Shown here: positions 1-6,191 of the stretch, piece by piece
How the letters are laid out: the number at the start of each line of letters is the position of its first letter
How positions within the stretch are numbered: position 1 is the stretch's first letter
Position numbers and translations under genes: made by a program
The notes under the pieces: model-generated
Databases searched by the model: none
What the model was told of the DNA's origin: nothing
What the model saw: the letters and a program-made list of their open reading frames with translations, nothing else
Assembly: GCA_035718045.1 (NCBI GenBank)
Contig: DASTHV010000027.1
Span: 1 to 16,559 of the forward strand
DNA: 16,559 nt
From: DASTHV01 sp035718045
GTDB taxonomy: Bacteria > Patescibacteriota > Saccharimonadia > Saccharimonadales > UBA10212
Reading direction: 5' to 3'

Positions 1-262
1 GGAACGCCAGCGGGTAGCCATCGCCCGAGCGATTATCCGTCAGCCCAAGATACTCATTGCCGACGAGCCCACCGGGAATCTTGACCCTAAGCACGCCTGG
101 GACGTTATCAAGGTATTAGAAAAGGTCAATAAATTCGGCACTACCGTACTGCTGACTACGCACAACCAGGAAATCGTCAATGCCTTAAAACGCCGAGTGG
201 TGACTATTAAAGACGGACATATAGTTTCCGACAAGGCCGTAGGCCGGTACAAAAGCCCTTAG
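1..262 (+). CDS. ftsE: Cell division ATP-binding protein FtsE, C-terminal part
   Basis: This is the last 86 codons of an ABC ATPase, open at the left edge; the reading frame begins at base 2 and stops at TAG 260-262. Visible motifs are the end of the ABC signature (ERQRVAIARA), Walker B (ILIADEP), the D-loop (GNLDP) and the H-loop His in LLTTHN. The Walker A half lies outside the window. ABC ATPases of several systems look alike here, but ftsX begins 8 nt later, which makes FtsE the clear reading. FtsE binds FtsX at the inner face of the membrane and uses ATP hydrolysis to switch on periplasmic or extracellular peptidoglycan hydrolases during division. No start or promoter can be judged. Confidence 0.93.
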   Translation, partial: ERQRVAIARAIIRQPKILIADEPTGNLDPKHAWDVIKVLEKVNKFGTTVLLTTHNQEIVNALKRRVVTIKDGHIVSDKAVGRYKSP

Positions 263-270
263 CAGACATC

Positions 271-1212
271 ATGAAAGACCATAAATATATAACTGTCGAA
301 CGTATTATCAAAAACGGTTTTGTTAATTTTGGCCGGAATGTCTGGCTGGCCATCGCCGCCATCGCCATGATGGCCATTACGCTGACCATATTATTGTTCG
401 CGATTGTGGCCAATACTACCTTTACCCACACCATAGACGACCTAACCAGCCATATTGATGTCGTCGAATACTTAAAGGATGATCTGACACCATCGCAAAT
501 CTCTAAGCAAACCAATCAACTAAAAGCTCTGCCAAACGTTAAATCGATTCAATACACCTCTAAAGAAGCTGCCCTAAAAGCTTACGAGGCCGACAACGCC
601 AATAACCCAACCTTGCTGGCGGCCATTTCCGAAACTGATAATCCGCTGCCGGCTAGCATTGAAATTAAACCGGTGGACCCCAATAAACTGCAGGATATTC
701 AAAACTTTTTGGACAAACCGGCTCAAAAAGCCTTACAATCGGATCCCACCAGTTATTCCGGCGACCGTAAGGCGGCTATTGATAACATCACCTCAGCCAC
801 CCATTTTTTCCAGCAAGCTGGGATAATTGGCATCATTATATTTATTGTAATTTCAATGTTGATTATCTTTAATACCATCCGGATGGCCATCTTTAACCGG
901 CGTGACGAGCTGATTATTATGCGCCTTTTAGGCGCCAGTACCGCTTATATCCGCGGACCCTTCGTGGTAGAGACAATGCTTTATGGTGCCGTGGCGGCCG
1001 GTATTTCACTGATTGTTTGTTGGTCGCTGTTTAAGGTAGCTAGCTCCACCTTGCAAGCCAGCAGCTTAGGATTGCTGGATATCAGCTATTCCAATCACTA
1101 TTTCACTAGCCACTTATGGGAAATTTTGACCATCCAGATTCTGGTTGGTATACTTATCGGAGCCGCTTCTTCTTTAATTGCGACCAGGCGGTATCTACGG
1201 CACCAGCGTTAA
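271..1212 (+). CDS. ftsX: Cell division protein FtsX
   Basis: The 313-residue protein has the FtsX/MacB-like permease layout: a short cytoplasmic N-terminus, TM1 about residues 25-48, a large external domain about 50-180, then TM2 about 183-207, TM3 about 232-255 and TM4 about 283-305. The segment after TM2 (FNRRDELIIMRLLGAS) is the conserved cytoplasmic loop of the family, which contacts the ATPase. Length is normal. It follows ftsE by 8 nt, with no clear Shine-Dalgarno sequence, consistent with translational coupling. In Gram-positive bacteria the external loop of FtsX binds the coiled coil of PcsB-type hydrolases, and such a protein is encoded next, so the three probably form one cell-wall splitting machine. 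Confidence 0.95.
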   Translation: MKDHKYITVERIIKNGFVNFGRNVWLAIAAIAMMAITLTILLFAIVANTTFTHTIDDLTSHIDVVEYLKDDLTPSQISKQTNQLKALPNVKSIQYTSKEAALKAYEADNANNPTLLAAISETDNPLPASIEIKPVDPNKLQDIQNFLDKPAQKALQSDPTSYSGDRKAAIDNITSATHFFQQAGIIGIIIFIVISMLIIFNTIRMAIFNRRDELIIMRLLGASTAYIRGPFVVETMLYGAVAAGISLIVCWSLFKVASSTLQASSLGLLDISYSNHYFTSHLWEILTIQILVGILIGAASSLIATRRYLRHQR

Positions 1213-1299
1213 GCTGCTCCTAGCCGTATCAATCACGAACAATAAAAAGTGCGAACAAGTTAAATTACAAATTAAGGTCCGGGCAAGCGTATCGCCATC

Positions 1300-1308
1300 T
1301 GTGGATAA
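1300..1308 (-). promoter_or_regulatory. Perfect DnaA-box nonamer upstream of the CHAP hydrolase gene
   Basis: TGTGGATAA on the plus strand is the reverse complement of the consensus DnaA box TTATCCACA. It lies about 70 nt before the hydrolase start and just upstream of the best -10 candidates. A nonamer match somewhere in 16.5 kb by chance is not rare, so function is unproven. Confidence 0.3.
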
Positions 1309-1310
1309 GT

Positions 1311-1341
1311 TTGCTTGCAAGTAGTGGGGGTATGCTATTAT
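1311..1341 (+). promoter_or_regulatory. Weak candidate promoter for the CHAP hydrolase gene
   Basis: A TTGCTT at 1311-1316 precedes TATGCT at 1331-1336 and TATTAT at 1336-1341, giving spacers of 14 and 19 bp, neither ideal. The 166-bp gap after ftsX and the absence of a Shine-Dalgarno sequence before the next start suggest that a promoter is somewhere here. The exact boxes are uncertain. Confidence 0.35.
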
Positions 1342-1378
1342 TGATAGGGTAGTTCCAAAACAAAAAACTAAATTTAAA

Positions 1379-2476
1379 ATGGTCCGTAAAAAATTCCTGA
1401 TTTTCACTGTGCTGATTGGTTCGCTGATGGCCGGCGCAACCTTTATTGGCGGCGCCGTTAAGGCCGACCAGTTTGACTCGCAGATCCAAGCTTTAGAGAA
1501 TCAAAATGCCGCCAATCAAGCGGCTTCTGATTCATTGGCGGCCACGGCTTCCAGTTATCAGCAGGCCATTGACGCGCTGGCCAGCCAAATCAACAGTTTG
1601 CAGCAAAATATCGTTAACACTCAGAGTCAGATTGACGCCTTAGACGGCCAAATCAAACAGGCCCAGGCCGAGCTCGACCAAGAAAAGCAAGTATTAGGCG
1701 AAAATATCAAAGCCATGTACCTAGAGGGTGATATATCCACGCTGGAAATCTTAGCTAGCAGTAAGAACCTCAGCGACTACGTCAACAAGCAGGAATACCG
1801 AAACTCCGTATCGGATAAAGTGAAAGCATCGGTAGATAAGGTCAACAGCCTCAAAGCGCAGCTTCAAAAGCAGCAGGATGAACAAAAAGGACTGCTAGCC
1901 AACCTGCAAAAACAGCAAAGCCAGCTACAAGATCAACAAAACCAGCAGGCTCAACTGCTAAGCTATACCGAGGCCCAAAAGTCTCAGTACGACCAGCAGA
2001 TCAGCTCTAATAACTCTCAGATCGCCAGCTTACGGGCCCAGCAGGCCGCTCTTAACCGCCAACTTGGCGGCGTGCCGAGTGCCGGCGATCCTGGCCATGG
2101 TGGCTATCCGGCCGTCTGGAACAATGCTGCCCAGGACACTCTGATAGACAACTGGGGCATGTACAACCGCGAGTGCGTCAGCTACACGGCCTGGAAAGTC
2201 TTTCAAACCTACGGCTATATGCCGTATTGGGGTGGCTCGGGCAACGCTAATCAGTGGCCGGCTGATGCCAGAGCGGCGGGAATTCCTACCGGTTCGGTAC
2301 CAAAAGTCCACTCTGTAGCTATTTGGAATGTCGGCTACTTTGGCCACGCTATGTGGGTCGAGGCTGTCAGCGGCAATACAATTTACGTCAGTCAATACAA
2401 CTATGATCTGGCCGGCCACTACTCAGAAATGAGTATTAATGGCTCCGGTCTTACATATATCTACTTCGGCGGCTAA
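1379..2476 (+). CDS. Secreted coiled-coil CHAP-domain peptidoglycan hydrolase (PcsB-like)
   Basis: The 365-residue protein starts with a signal peptide (KK at 4-5, hydrophobic 6-25, probable cleavage after VKA at about 29). It continues with a long Gln/Ala-rich coiled coil about 31-230 and ends with a CHAP amidase/endopeptidase domain about 240-365. Cys266 (NRECVSYTAW), His323 (GHAMWVEAV) and Asn341 (SQYNY) match the CHAP catalytic residues. The segment about 112-140 (MYLEGDISTLEILASSKNLSDY) resembles the conserved region in PcsB coiled coils. PcsB-type enzymes are held inactive by their coiled coil until FtsEX engages it, and ftsEX lie immediately upstream. It would act outside the membrane to separate daughter cells. 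The start follows an AT-rich leader without a clear ribosome site. Whether it cuts a peptide or an amide bond cannot be seen. Confidence 0.88.
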   Translation: MVRKKFLIFTVLIGSLMAGATFIGGAVKADQFDSQIQALENQNAANQAASDSLAATASSYQQAIDALASQINSLQQNIVNTQSQIDALDGQIKQAQAELDQEKQVLGENIKAMYLEGDISTLEILASSKNLSDYVNKQEYRNSVSDKVKASVDKVNSLKAQLQKQQDEQKGLLANLQKQQSQLQDQQNQQAQLLSYTEAQKSQYDQQISSNNSQIASLRAQQAALNRQLGGVPSAGDPGHGGYPAVWNNAAQDTLIDNWGMYNRECVSYTAWKVFQTYGYMPYWGGSGNANQWPADARAAGIPTGSVPKVHSVAIWNVGYFGHAMWVEAVSGNTIYVSQYNYDLAGHYSEMSINGSGLTYIYFGG

Positions 2477-2486
2477 CATCGCTTGC

Positions 2487-2576
2487 CCTAGGCTAAAAAA
2501 GAGACCGTTTCCGCGCGGGGTTCATAACATGAACTCCGGCTGCACTTGGCAAACCTAATCTCTTTTTTAGCCTAGG
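2487..2576. terminator. 90-bp rod-like inverted repeat; probable bidirectional terminator or structured RNA
   Basis: Two perfectly complementary 18-nt arms, 2487-2504 (CCTAGGCTAAAAAAGAGA) and 2559-2576, enclose 54 nt that themselves pair. GTTTCC 2507-2512 pairs with GGcAAAC 2548-2554 (one bulged C). GGGGTTCAT 2517-2525 pairs with ATGAACTCC 2529-2537 around an AAC loop, with one G-U pair. Each arm carries a six-A/six-T run, as in bidirectional intrinsic terminators, so it could end both the hydrolase mRNA and any opposing transcript. The pairing continues 8 bp beyond the T-run, which a plain terminator does not need. The sequence TCGCTT occurs 2 nt outside each arm (2479-2484 and 2579-2584), so a small mobile element with target duplication is an alternative. 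Confidence 0.6.
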
Positions 2577-2612
2577 ACTCGCTTTACCGAAAGTAATGGT
2601 AATTGGGTGGGG

Positions 2613-2618
2613 TATAAT
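2613..2618 (+). promoter_or_regulatory. Consensus -10 box of the S41 peptidase gene
   Basis: A perfect TATAAT ends 7 nt before ATG 2626. Transcription would begin at or next to the start codon, giving a leaderless mRNA. No good -35 is visible at 16-18 bp. Because this box lies inside the reading frame if translation began at ATG 2596, it argues for the 2626 start. Confidence 0.7.
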
Positions 2619-2625
2619 AGAGCTA

Positions 2626-3882
2626 ATGTTTGGTAGCGCTAAAGCTAACCCGCAGCCGGAGAAGCATCATGTGAAGACCGGCCCTCATCACCACCGCTGG
2701 TCATTCCTCAAGATCCTGGCGGCTTTGGTAACTGTGCTACTGGTTTTTGGCGGCGGCGTAGCCGTTGGCCGCGGCGACGTAAGTTTATGGGGGCCTAAGA
2801 CACCAGCGAATGCCAGTGCCGCCACCCTGAACTATTCATCGGTAAATCAGGTCTACAATATCCTTAAGAATAATTTTGACGGTAATCTCGATCAGGGCAA
2901 ACTAATCGATGGGCTCAAAACCGGCTTGGTAGACGCCGCCGGCGATCCATACACCGAATACTTCGATCCAAAGGCCGCTGCGGCCTTTAACGACGAGCTT
3001 AGCGGCAGTATCACCGGCATCGGCGCCGAAGTCGGCACGGATAGCGATAACAACATCGTGGTAGTCTCGCCGCTTAGCGGCTATCCGGCCGAACAAGCCG
3101 GCCTAAAGCCCAAAGATATAATCGCTGGTATTGACGGCAAACCGACCCAAGGGATGAGCGTGGATACGGCCGTTAGTAAAATCCGGGGCAACGCTGGGAC
3201 CCAAGTCACCTTAACTATCGTGCGTGATGGCGGTAATCCCTTTAACGTCAACATCACTCGTCAAAAAATAACCGTGCCAAGTGTTACTTATAAAGAAGAC
3301 GGAGACATTGGCTACTTAAAAGTCAGCCAGTTTACTAATGACACAGTTGGTCTAGCCCAAAAGGCCGCCCAAGAATTTAAGAGCAAGGGAGTTAAGGGTG
3401 TAGTCTTAGACCTGCGTGGCGATCCAGGCGGTTATTTATCCGGCGCGGTCGGCGTCTCCAGCTTATGGTTAGACTCCGGCAAAACCGTAGTATCAGAGCG
3501 CCGCGGCAGCACAATTATAGATACCGAATACGCTACCGGCAATGATGTCTTGCACGGTCTGCCAACAGTAGTTTTGATTGATAGCGGCAGCGCCAGCGCC
3601 AGCGAAATCACCGCCGGAGCCCTTCATGATAACGGTCAGGCTGAACTGGTTGGCGTAACTAGTTTCGGTAAGGGCAGCGTCCAGCAAGTAATCCATCTGA
3701 GCGGTGGGGCCGAGATGAAGGTTACCATCGCCCACTGGTATACTCCAGACGGTAAAAACATCAATAAACAGGGTATAGTCCCGGATGTGTCGGTAACTAA
3801 TTCTGATAGTGATATCAAAGCCGGCAAGGATCCTCAAAAAGACAAAGCCTACGCGATTTTACAGTCTAAAATACAGCAGTAA
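2626..3882 (+). CDS. ctpA: S41 family C-terminal processing peptidase (CtpA-like)
   Basis: From ATG 2626 the protein has 418 residues; an upstream in-frame ATG at 2596 would add 10 residues but would place the promoter -10 box inside the gene. It has a His-rich cytoplasmic tail, one TM anchor about 27-47, a PDZ domain about 125-202 and an S41 serine protease domain. The catalytic Ser lies in GSASASE (probably Ser324) and the general-base Lys is Lys349 in FGKGSVQ, the Ser/Lys dyad of the family. These enzymes trim or degrade envelope proteins from their C-termini, with PDZ selecting the substrate. Placement beside the FtsEX/hydrolase set suggests a role in hydrolase turnover or activation, as known for Prc-type peptidases in other bacteria; this is inference. 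Length is typical. Confidence 0.93.
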   Translation: MFGSAKANPQPEKHHVKTGPHHHRWSFLKILAALVTVLLVFGGGVAVGRGDVSLWGPKTPANASAATLNYSSVNQVYNILKNNFDGNLDQGKLIDGLKTGLVDAAGDPYTEYFDPKAAAAFNDELSGSITGIGAEVGTDSDNNIVVVSPLSGYPAEQAGLKPKDIIAGIDGKPTQGMSVDTAVSKIRGNAGTQVTLTIVRDGGNPFNVNITRQKITVPSVTYKEDGDIGYLKVSQFTNDTVGLAQKAAQEFKSKGVKGVVLDLRGDPGGYLSGAVGVSSLWLDSGKTVVSERRGSTIIDTEYATGNDVLHGLPTVVLIDSGSASASEITAGALHDNGQAELVGVTSFGKGSVQQVIHLSGGAEMKVTIAHWYTPDGKNINKQGIVPDVSVTNSDSDIKAGKDPQKDKAYAILQSKIQQ

Positions 3883-3899
3883 TAATTTGCCGGCCAGTC

Positions 3900-3941
3900 T
3901 AGCTTTAGGGTAAGCTATAAGGAGTTAAATTTAATCGGAGG
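3900..3941 (+). promoter_or_regulatory. pyrG leader: small hairpin, candidate -10 and Shine-Dalgarno
   Basis: TAGCTT 3900-3905 pairs with AAGCTA 3912-3917 around a 6-nt loop. It overlaps a TATAAG candidate -10 at 3916-3921. GGAGG at 3937-3941 is a Shine-Dalgarno sequence 12 nt before GTG 3954, rather long but the only one present. The 71-nt gap after the S41 peptidase gene could hold a separate promoter, but no convincing -35 is seen. Confidence 0.35.
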
Positions 3942-3953
3942 ATAGAGCCGGGC

Positions 3954-5567
3954 GTGGCGGCAAGAGCCAAGGCTAATACCAAGTATGTGTTCGTGACAGG
4001 CGGCGTGTTATCTGGCGTCGGCAAAGGTATTACCGCGGCTTCTATCGGCACAATCCTAAAGGCTCGAGGCCTCTCCGTTAACATCCAAAAGTGCGATCCG
4101 TATCTAAATGTCGATGCTGGTTTGCTTAATCCGGCGGAACACGGCGAGTGTTTCGTGACGCATGACGGCGCCGAGACCGACCTGGATGTCGGCCACTACG
4201 AAAGATTTCTAGATGTTGATTTGAATCAATCAAGCTCACTGATGACCGGCCGGGTACTGCAAGAAGTCATACGCGACGAGCGCGCCGGCAAGTACCGCGG
4301 CAAAACCGTCCAAATCATTCCGCATGTCACCAATCATATTCAAAATACTATCGAGCAAACCGGCAAAGGCTTTGATGTCCACATTATTGAAATCGGTGGT
4401 ACGGTTGGCGACATAGAAAGCCTTAACTTTTTGGAGGCTATCCGCGAAATGGGTCTGCGTTTGGGGGCTCAAAATTGTGTTTTCGTGCACGTGGTTTATG
4501 TTCCGTTTTTGGGAACCAGCCAAGAATTCAAAACTAAACCGGCCCAAAATTCAGTCCATGCGCTGCGTGGTCTTGGCATTGTGCCGGATATTCTAATAGC
4601 TCGTTCCGAGACCAAGCCGTCTAAGTCGGTCCCTCAAAAACTGAGCATTTTTACAGGGGTACCGGCCAATTCGATTGCCTTAATGCCTAACGCCGAGACG
4701 ATTTACCAAGTCCCTCTGACACTGGAAGAAAGCGGCATCGGCAAGGCCATCGCCAGTCAGTTAGGTTTGCCGCCGCGACAACCAGACTTGGCGGGCTGGG
4801 AGCGGTTGATTAAAAGCGCTACCAAGAAATATCGCAAGATTTGCCGCATCGGTATCATCGCCAAATACGTAGACAACCAAGACACCTATATGTGTGTCTT
4901 TGAGGCGCTGCGGGCGGCGGGCTGGGCCAGCGAAGTCAACCTGGAACTGGTTTGGGTAAACGCCGAAGAACTAGAAAAATCGGATGATCCGGCGGCGACT
5001 TTGGCCAGTCTTGATGGACTAGTAGTGCCGGGCGGTTTCGGCGAACGCGGCCTAGAGGGTAAGATTAAAGCCGCGATTTACAGCTTAGATAATAAAACCC
5101 CATATCTTGGATTGTGCCTGGGGTTGCAGATGGCGGTTATCGCCGCCGCTCGACGCAGCGGCTTGAAAGACGCCACTACGGTCGAACTTAATCCTGTGGC
5201 CCAGCACAAGGTTATTGATTACATGGCCGATCAAGCCGATGTTAAAAACACCGGTGGCACTATGCGCCTGGGCGACTATCCTACGGTCCTGTCTCAGGGC
5301 AGCAAGGCCCGCAAAGCCTACGGCCAAGAGAATATCGTGGAACGGCATCGCCACCGCTGCGAATGCAATAACGATTATCGTGACCAATATCAATCCTGGG
5401 GCATACAAGCCAGCGGCCTGAGCCCGGATGGCCGCCTGGTAGAGATCATAGAAGCCATTGACCACCCGTACTTTTTAGCTACCCAGGCTCATCCGGAATT
5501 CCGCAGCCGCCCCAACCGTCCGCACCCGCTGTTCACTGGCTTCATCAAAGCTTGTCTTGCCAAATAA
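3954..5567 (+). CDS. pyrG: CTP synthase (glutamine-hydrolysing)
   Basis: The 537-residue enzyme converts UTP, ATP and glutamine to CTP, the last step of pyrimidine nucleotide synthesis, in the cytoplasm. The N-terminal amidoligase domain has the P-loop TGGVLSGVGKG (15-25), DPYLNVD and the DGAETDLDVGHYERF signature. The C-terminal class I glutamine amidotransferase domain has PGGFGERG, nucleophile Cys388 (GLCLGLQ) and the His513/Glu515 pair (AHPEF). All catalytic elements are present and the length is typical. The start is GTG, supported by GGAGG upstream and by the alignment of NTKYVFVTGG with family N-termini. Small oddities: Cys in QKCDPY, where most bacteria have a hydrophobic residue, and Cys in RHRCECN, where Tyr is usual. 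CPR bacteria often lack full nucleotide synthesis, so this may serve salvage of UTP. Confidence 0.97.
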   Translation: MAARAKANTKYVFVTGGVLSGVGKGITAASIGTILKARGLSVNIQKCDPYLNVDAGLLNPAEHGECFVTHDGAETDLDVGHYERFLDVDLNQSSSLMTGRVLQEVIRDERAGKYRGKTVQIIPHVTNHIQNTIEQTGKGFDVHIIEIGGTVGDIESLNFLEAIREMGLRLGAQNCVFVHVVYVPFLGTSQEFKTKPAQNSVHALRGLGIVPDILIARSETKPSKSVPQKLSIFTGVPANSIALMPNAETIYQVPLTLEESGIGKAIASQLGLPPRQPDLAGWERLIKSATKKYRKICRIGIIAKYVDNQDTYMCVFEALRAAGWASEVNLELVWVNAEELEKSDDPAATLASLDGLVVPGGFGERGLEGKIKAAIYSLDNKTPYLGLCLGLQMAVIAAARRSGLKDATTVELNPVAQHKVIDYMADQADVKNTGGTMRLGDYPTVLSQGSKARKAYGQENIVERHRHRCECNNDYRDQYQSWGIQASGLSPDGRLVEIIEAIDHPYFLATQAHPEFRSRPNRPHPLFTGFIKACLAK

Positions 5568-5578
5568 GCATAAAATTG

Positions 5579-5626
5579 ACTTTTGAGTCTGATAGCGCAA
5601 CAATTATCGTATAAAACTCAAAAAGT
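5579..5626. repeat. Inverted repeat around a candidate -10 box
   Basis: ACTTTTGAGT (5579-5588) and ACTCAAAAAGT (5616-5626) are complementary apart from one extra A, separated by 27 nt. TATAAA at 5610-5615 abuts the right arm and could be the -10 for the small gene at 5649. The repeat could be an operator or an mRNA hairpin; no T-run follows it, so it is a poor terminator for pyrG. Confidence 0.35.
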
Positions 5627-5648
5627 AAAAAAATCGAAAGGAAAGTAA

Positions 5649-5906
5649 ATGAGTCACGGACCAGAAAGACTTTATTCTTCAGAGGAAGAAAGGCAGCGAG
5701 CCCTGGATTTGGATCGTCAAGTTGAAAGTATGCCACTACCCGGCGCGGAACAAAGGCATTATACTAGCGAAGCTCAGAGGCAGGCGGCGCTAGCCGCCGC
5801 CGAAAGGGCAAACATCGCCAAAGCGGCAGGCAAAGCCGGCTTAACCAGTGACGAATGGCGAACAAAACGTGACAGAGACGCTAGATCGGGAGAGGGCCGA
5901 TACTAA
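5649..5906 (+). CDS. Small charged repeat protein, function unknown
   Basis: An 85-residue protein of no recognised family, very rich in Arg, Glu, Ala and Gln, with no signal peptide or membrane segment. An 11-residue unit occurs at 9-19 (YSSEEERQRAL) and again at 38-48 (YTSEAQRQAAL); a shorter relative, TSDEWR, occurs at 66-71. This regularity supports a real coding sequence built from duplicated helical units. AAAGGA at 5637-5642 is a fair Shine-Dalgarno sequence 6 nt before the ATG. The gene sits alone between pyrG and the oppositely directed rpmA, ending 3 nt from the rpmA stop. No function can be proposed. Confidence 0.6.
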   Translation: MSHGPERLYSSEEERQRALDLDRQVESMPLPGAEQRHYTSEAQRQAALAAAERANIAKAAGKAGLTSDEWRTKRDRDARSGEGRY

Positions 5907-5909
5907 GAC

Positions 5910-6182
5910 TTAGTCAACGATGACTTCGGTGCGAGGATGGCTGCGGCCGCTAAAGCTTTTAACTTTGCGCGTCTTAAATTGCACGATGCCATCTTTGGCG
6001 GCGTGAATGCTGTAATTGCGTGATAAAAATGTGCCGGCTCCGGGACGTTTGCTCATGCCGACTTGGCGTACGATAATATCGCCGGCCTTGACCTTTTGGC
6101 CGCCAAAAACCTTTAGGCCCAACCGCTGGCCGGGGCTGTCTGTGGTGTTCTTGCTGGTACCGCCTGCTTTTACATGACTCAT
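5910..6182 (-). CDS. rpmA: 50S ribosomal protein L27
   Basis: The 90-residue protein carries the L27 signature: a Gly-rich flexible N-terminus (SHVKAGGTSKNTTDS), then QRLGLKVFGGQKVKAGDIIVRQ, a mid-region with KRPGAG, and DGIVQFKTRK near the end. L27 lies beside the peptidyl-transferase centre, its N-terminal tail reaching toward the tRNA ends. The N-terminus begins directly with the mature-type sequence, without the cleavable extension found in many Firmicutes. It follows the methyltransferase gene by 9 nt on the same strand, so the two are probably co-transcribed. The usual partner rplU (L21) is not adjacent, a departure from the common rplU-rpmA pair. Its 3' end converges with the small gene at 5649. 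Confidence 0.95.
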   Translation of the reverse strand: MSHVKAGGTSKNTTDSPGQRLGLKVFGGQKVKAGDIIVRQVGMSKRPGAGTFLSRNYSIHAAKDGIVQFKTRKVKSFSGRSHPRTEVIVD

Positions 6183-6191
6183 AATATTTAC

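Noticed and set aside
1195..1489. Minus-strand frames of 70-74 codons over the ftsX-hydrolase gap
   Set aside because: They overlap the coding ends of both genes, have no ribosome site and give products with no recognisable features.
2596..2625. Earlier in-frame ATG for the S41 peptidase
   Set aside because: It would translate the TATAAT box and add a sequence without family similarity. ATG 2626 fits the leaderless geometry seen at other genes.
3937..3960. Possible CTP-sensing reiterative-transcription start in the pyrG leader (GGGC before the start)
   Set aside because: The B. subtilis mechanism needs the transcript to begin with GGGC. Here GGGC is 3-4 bases from the GTG and downstream of the Shine-Dalgarno, so it cannot be the mRNA start of a GGAGG-led message.
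4236..4547. 103-codon minus-strand frame inside pyrG
   Set aside because: It is a shadow of a well-conserved coding sequence with an intact catalytic set, and it has no start signal.
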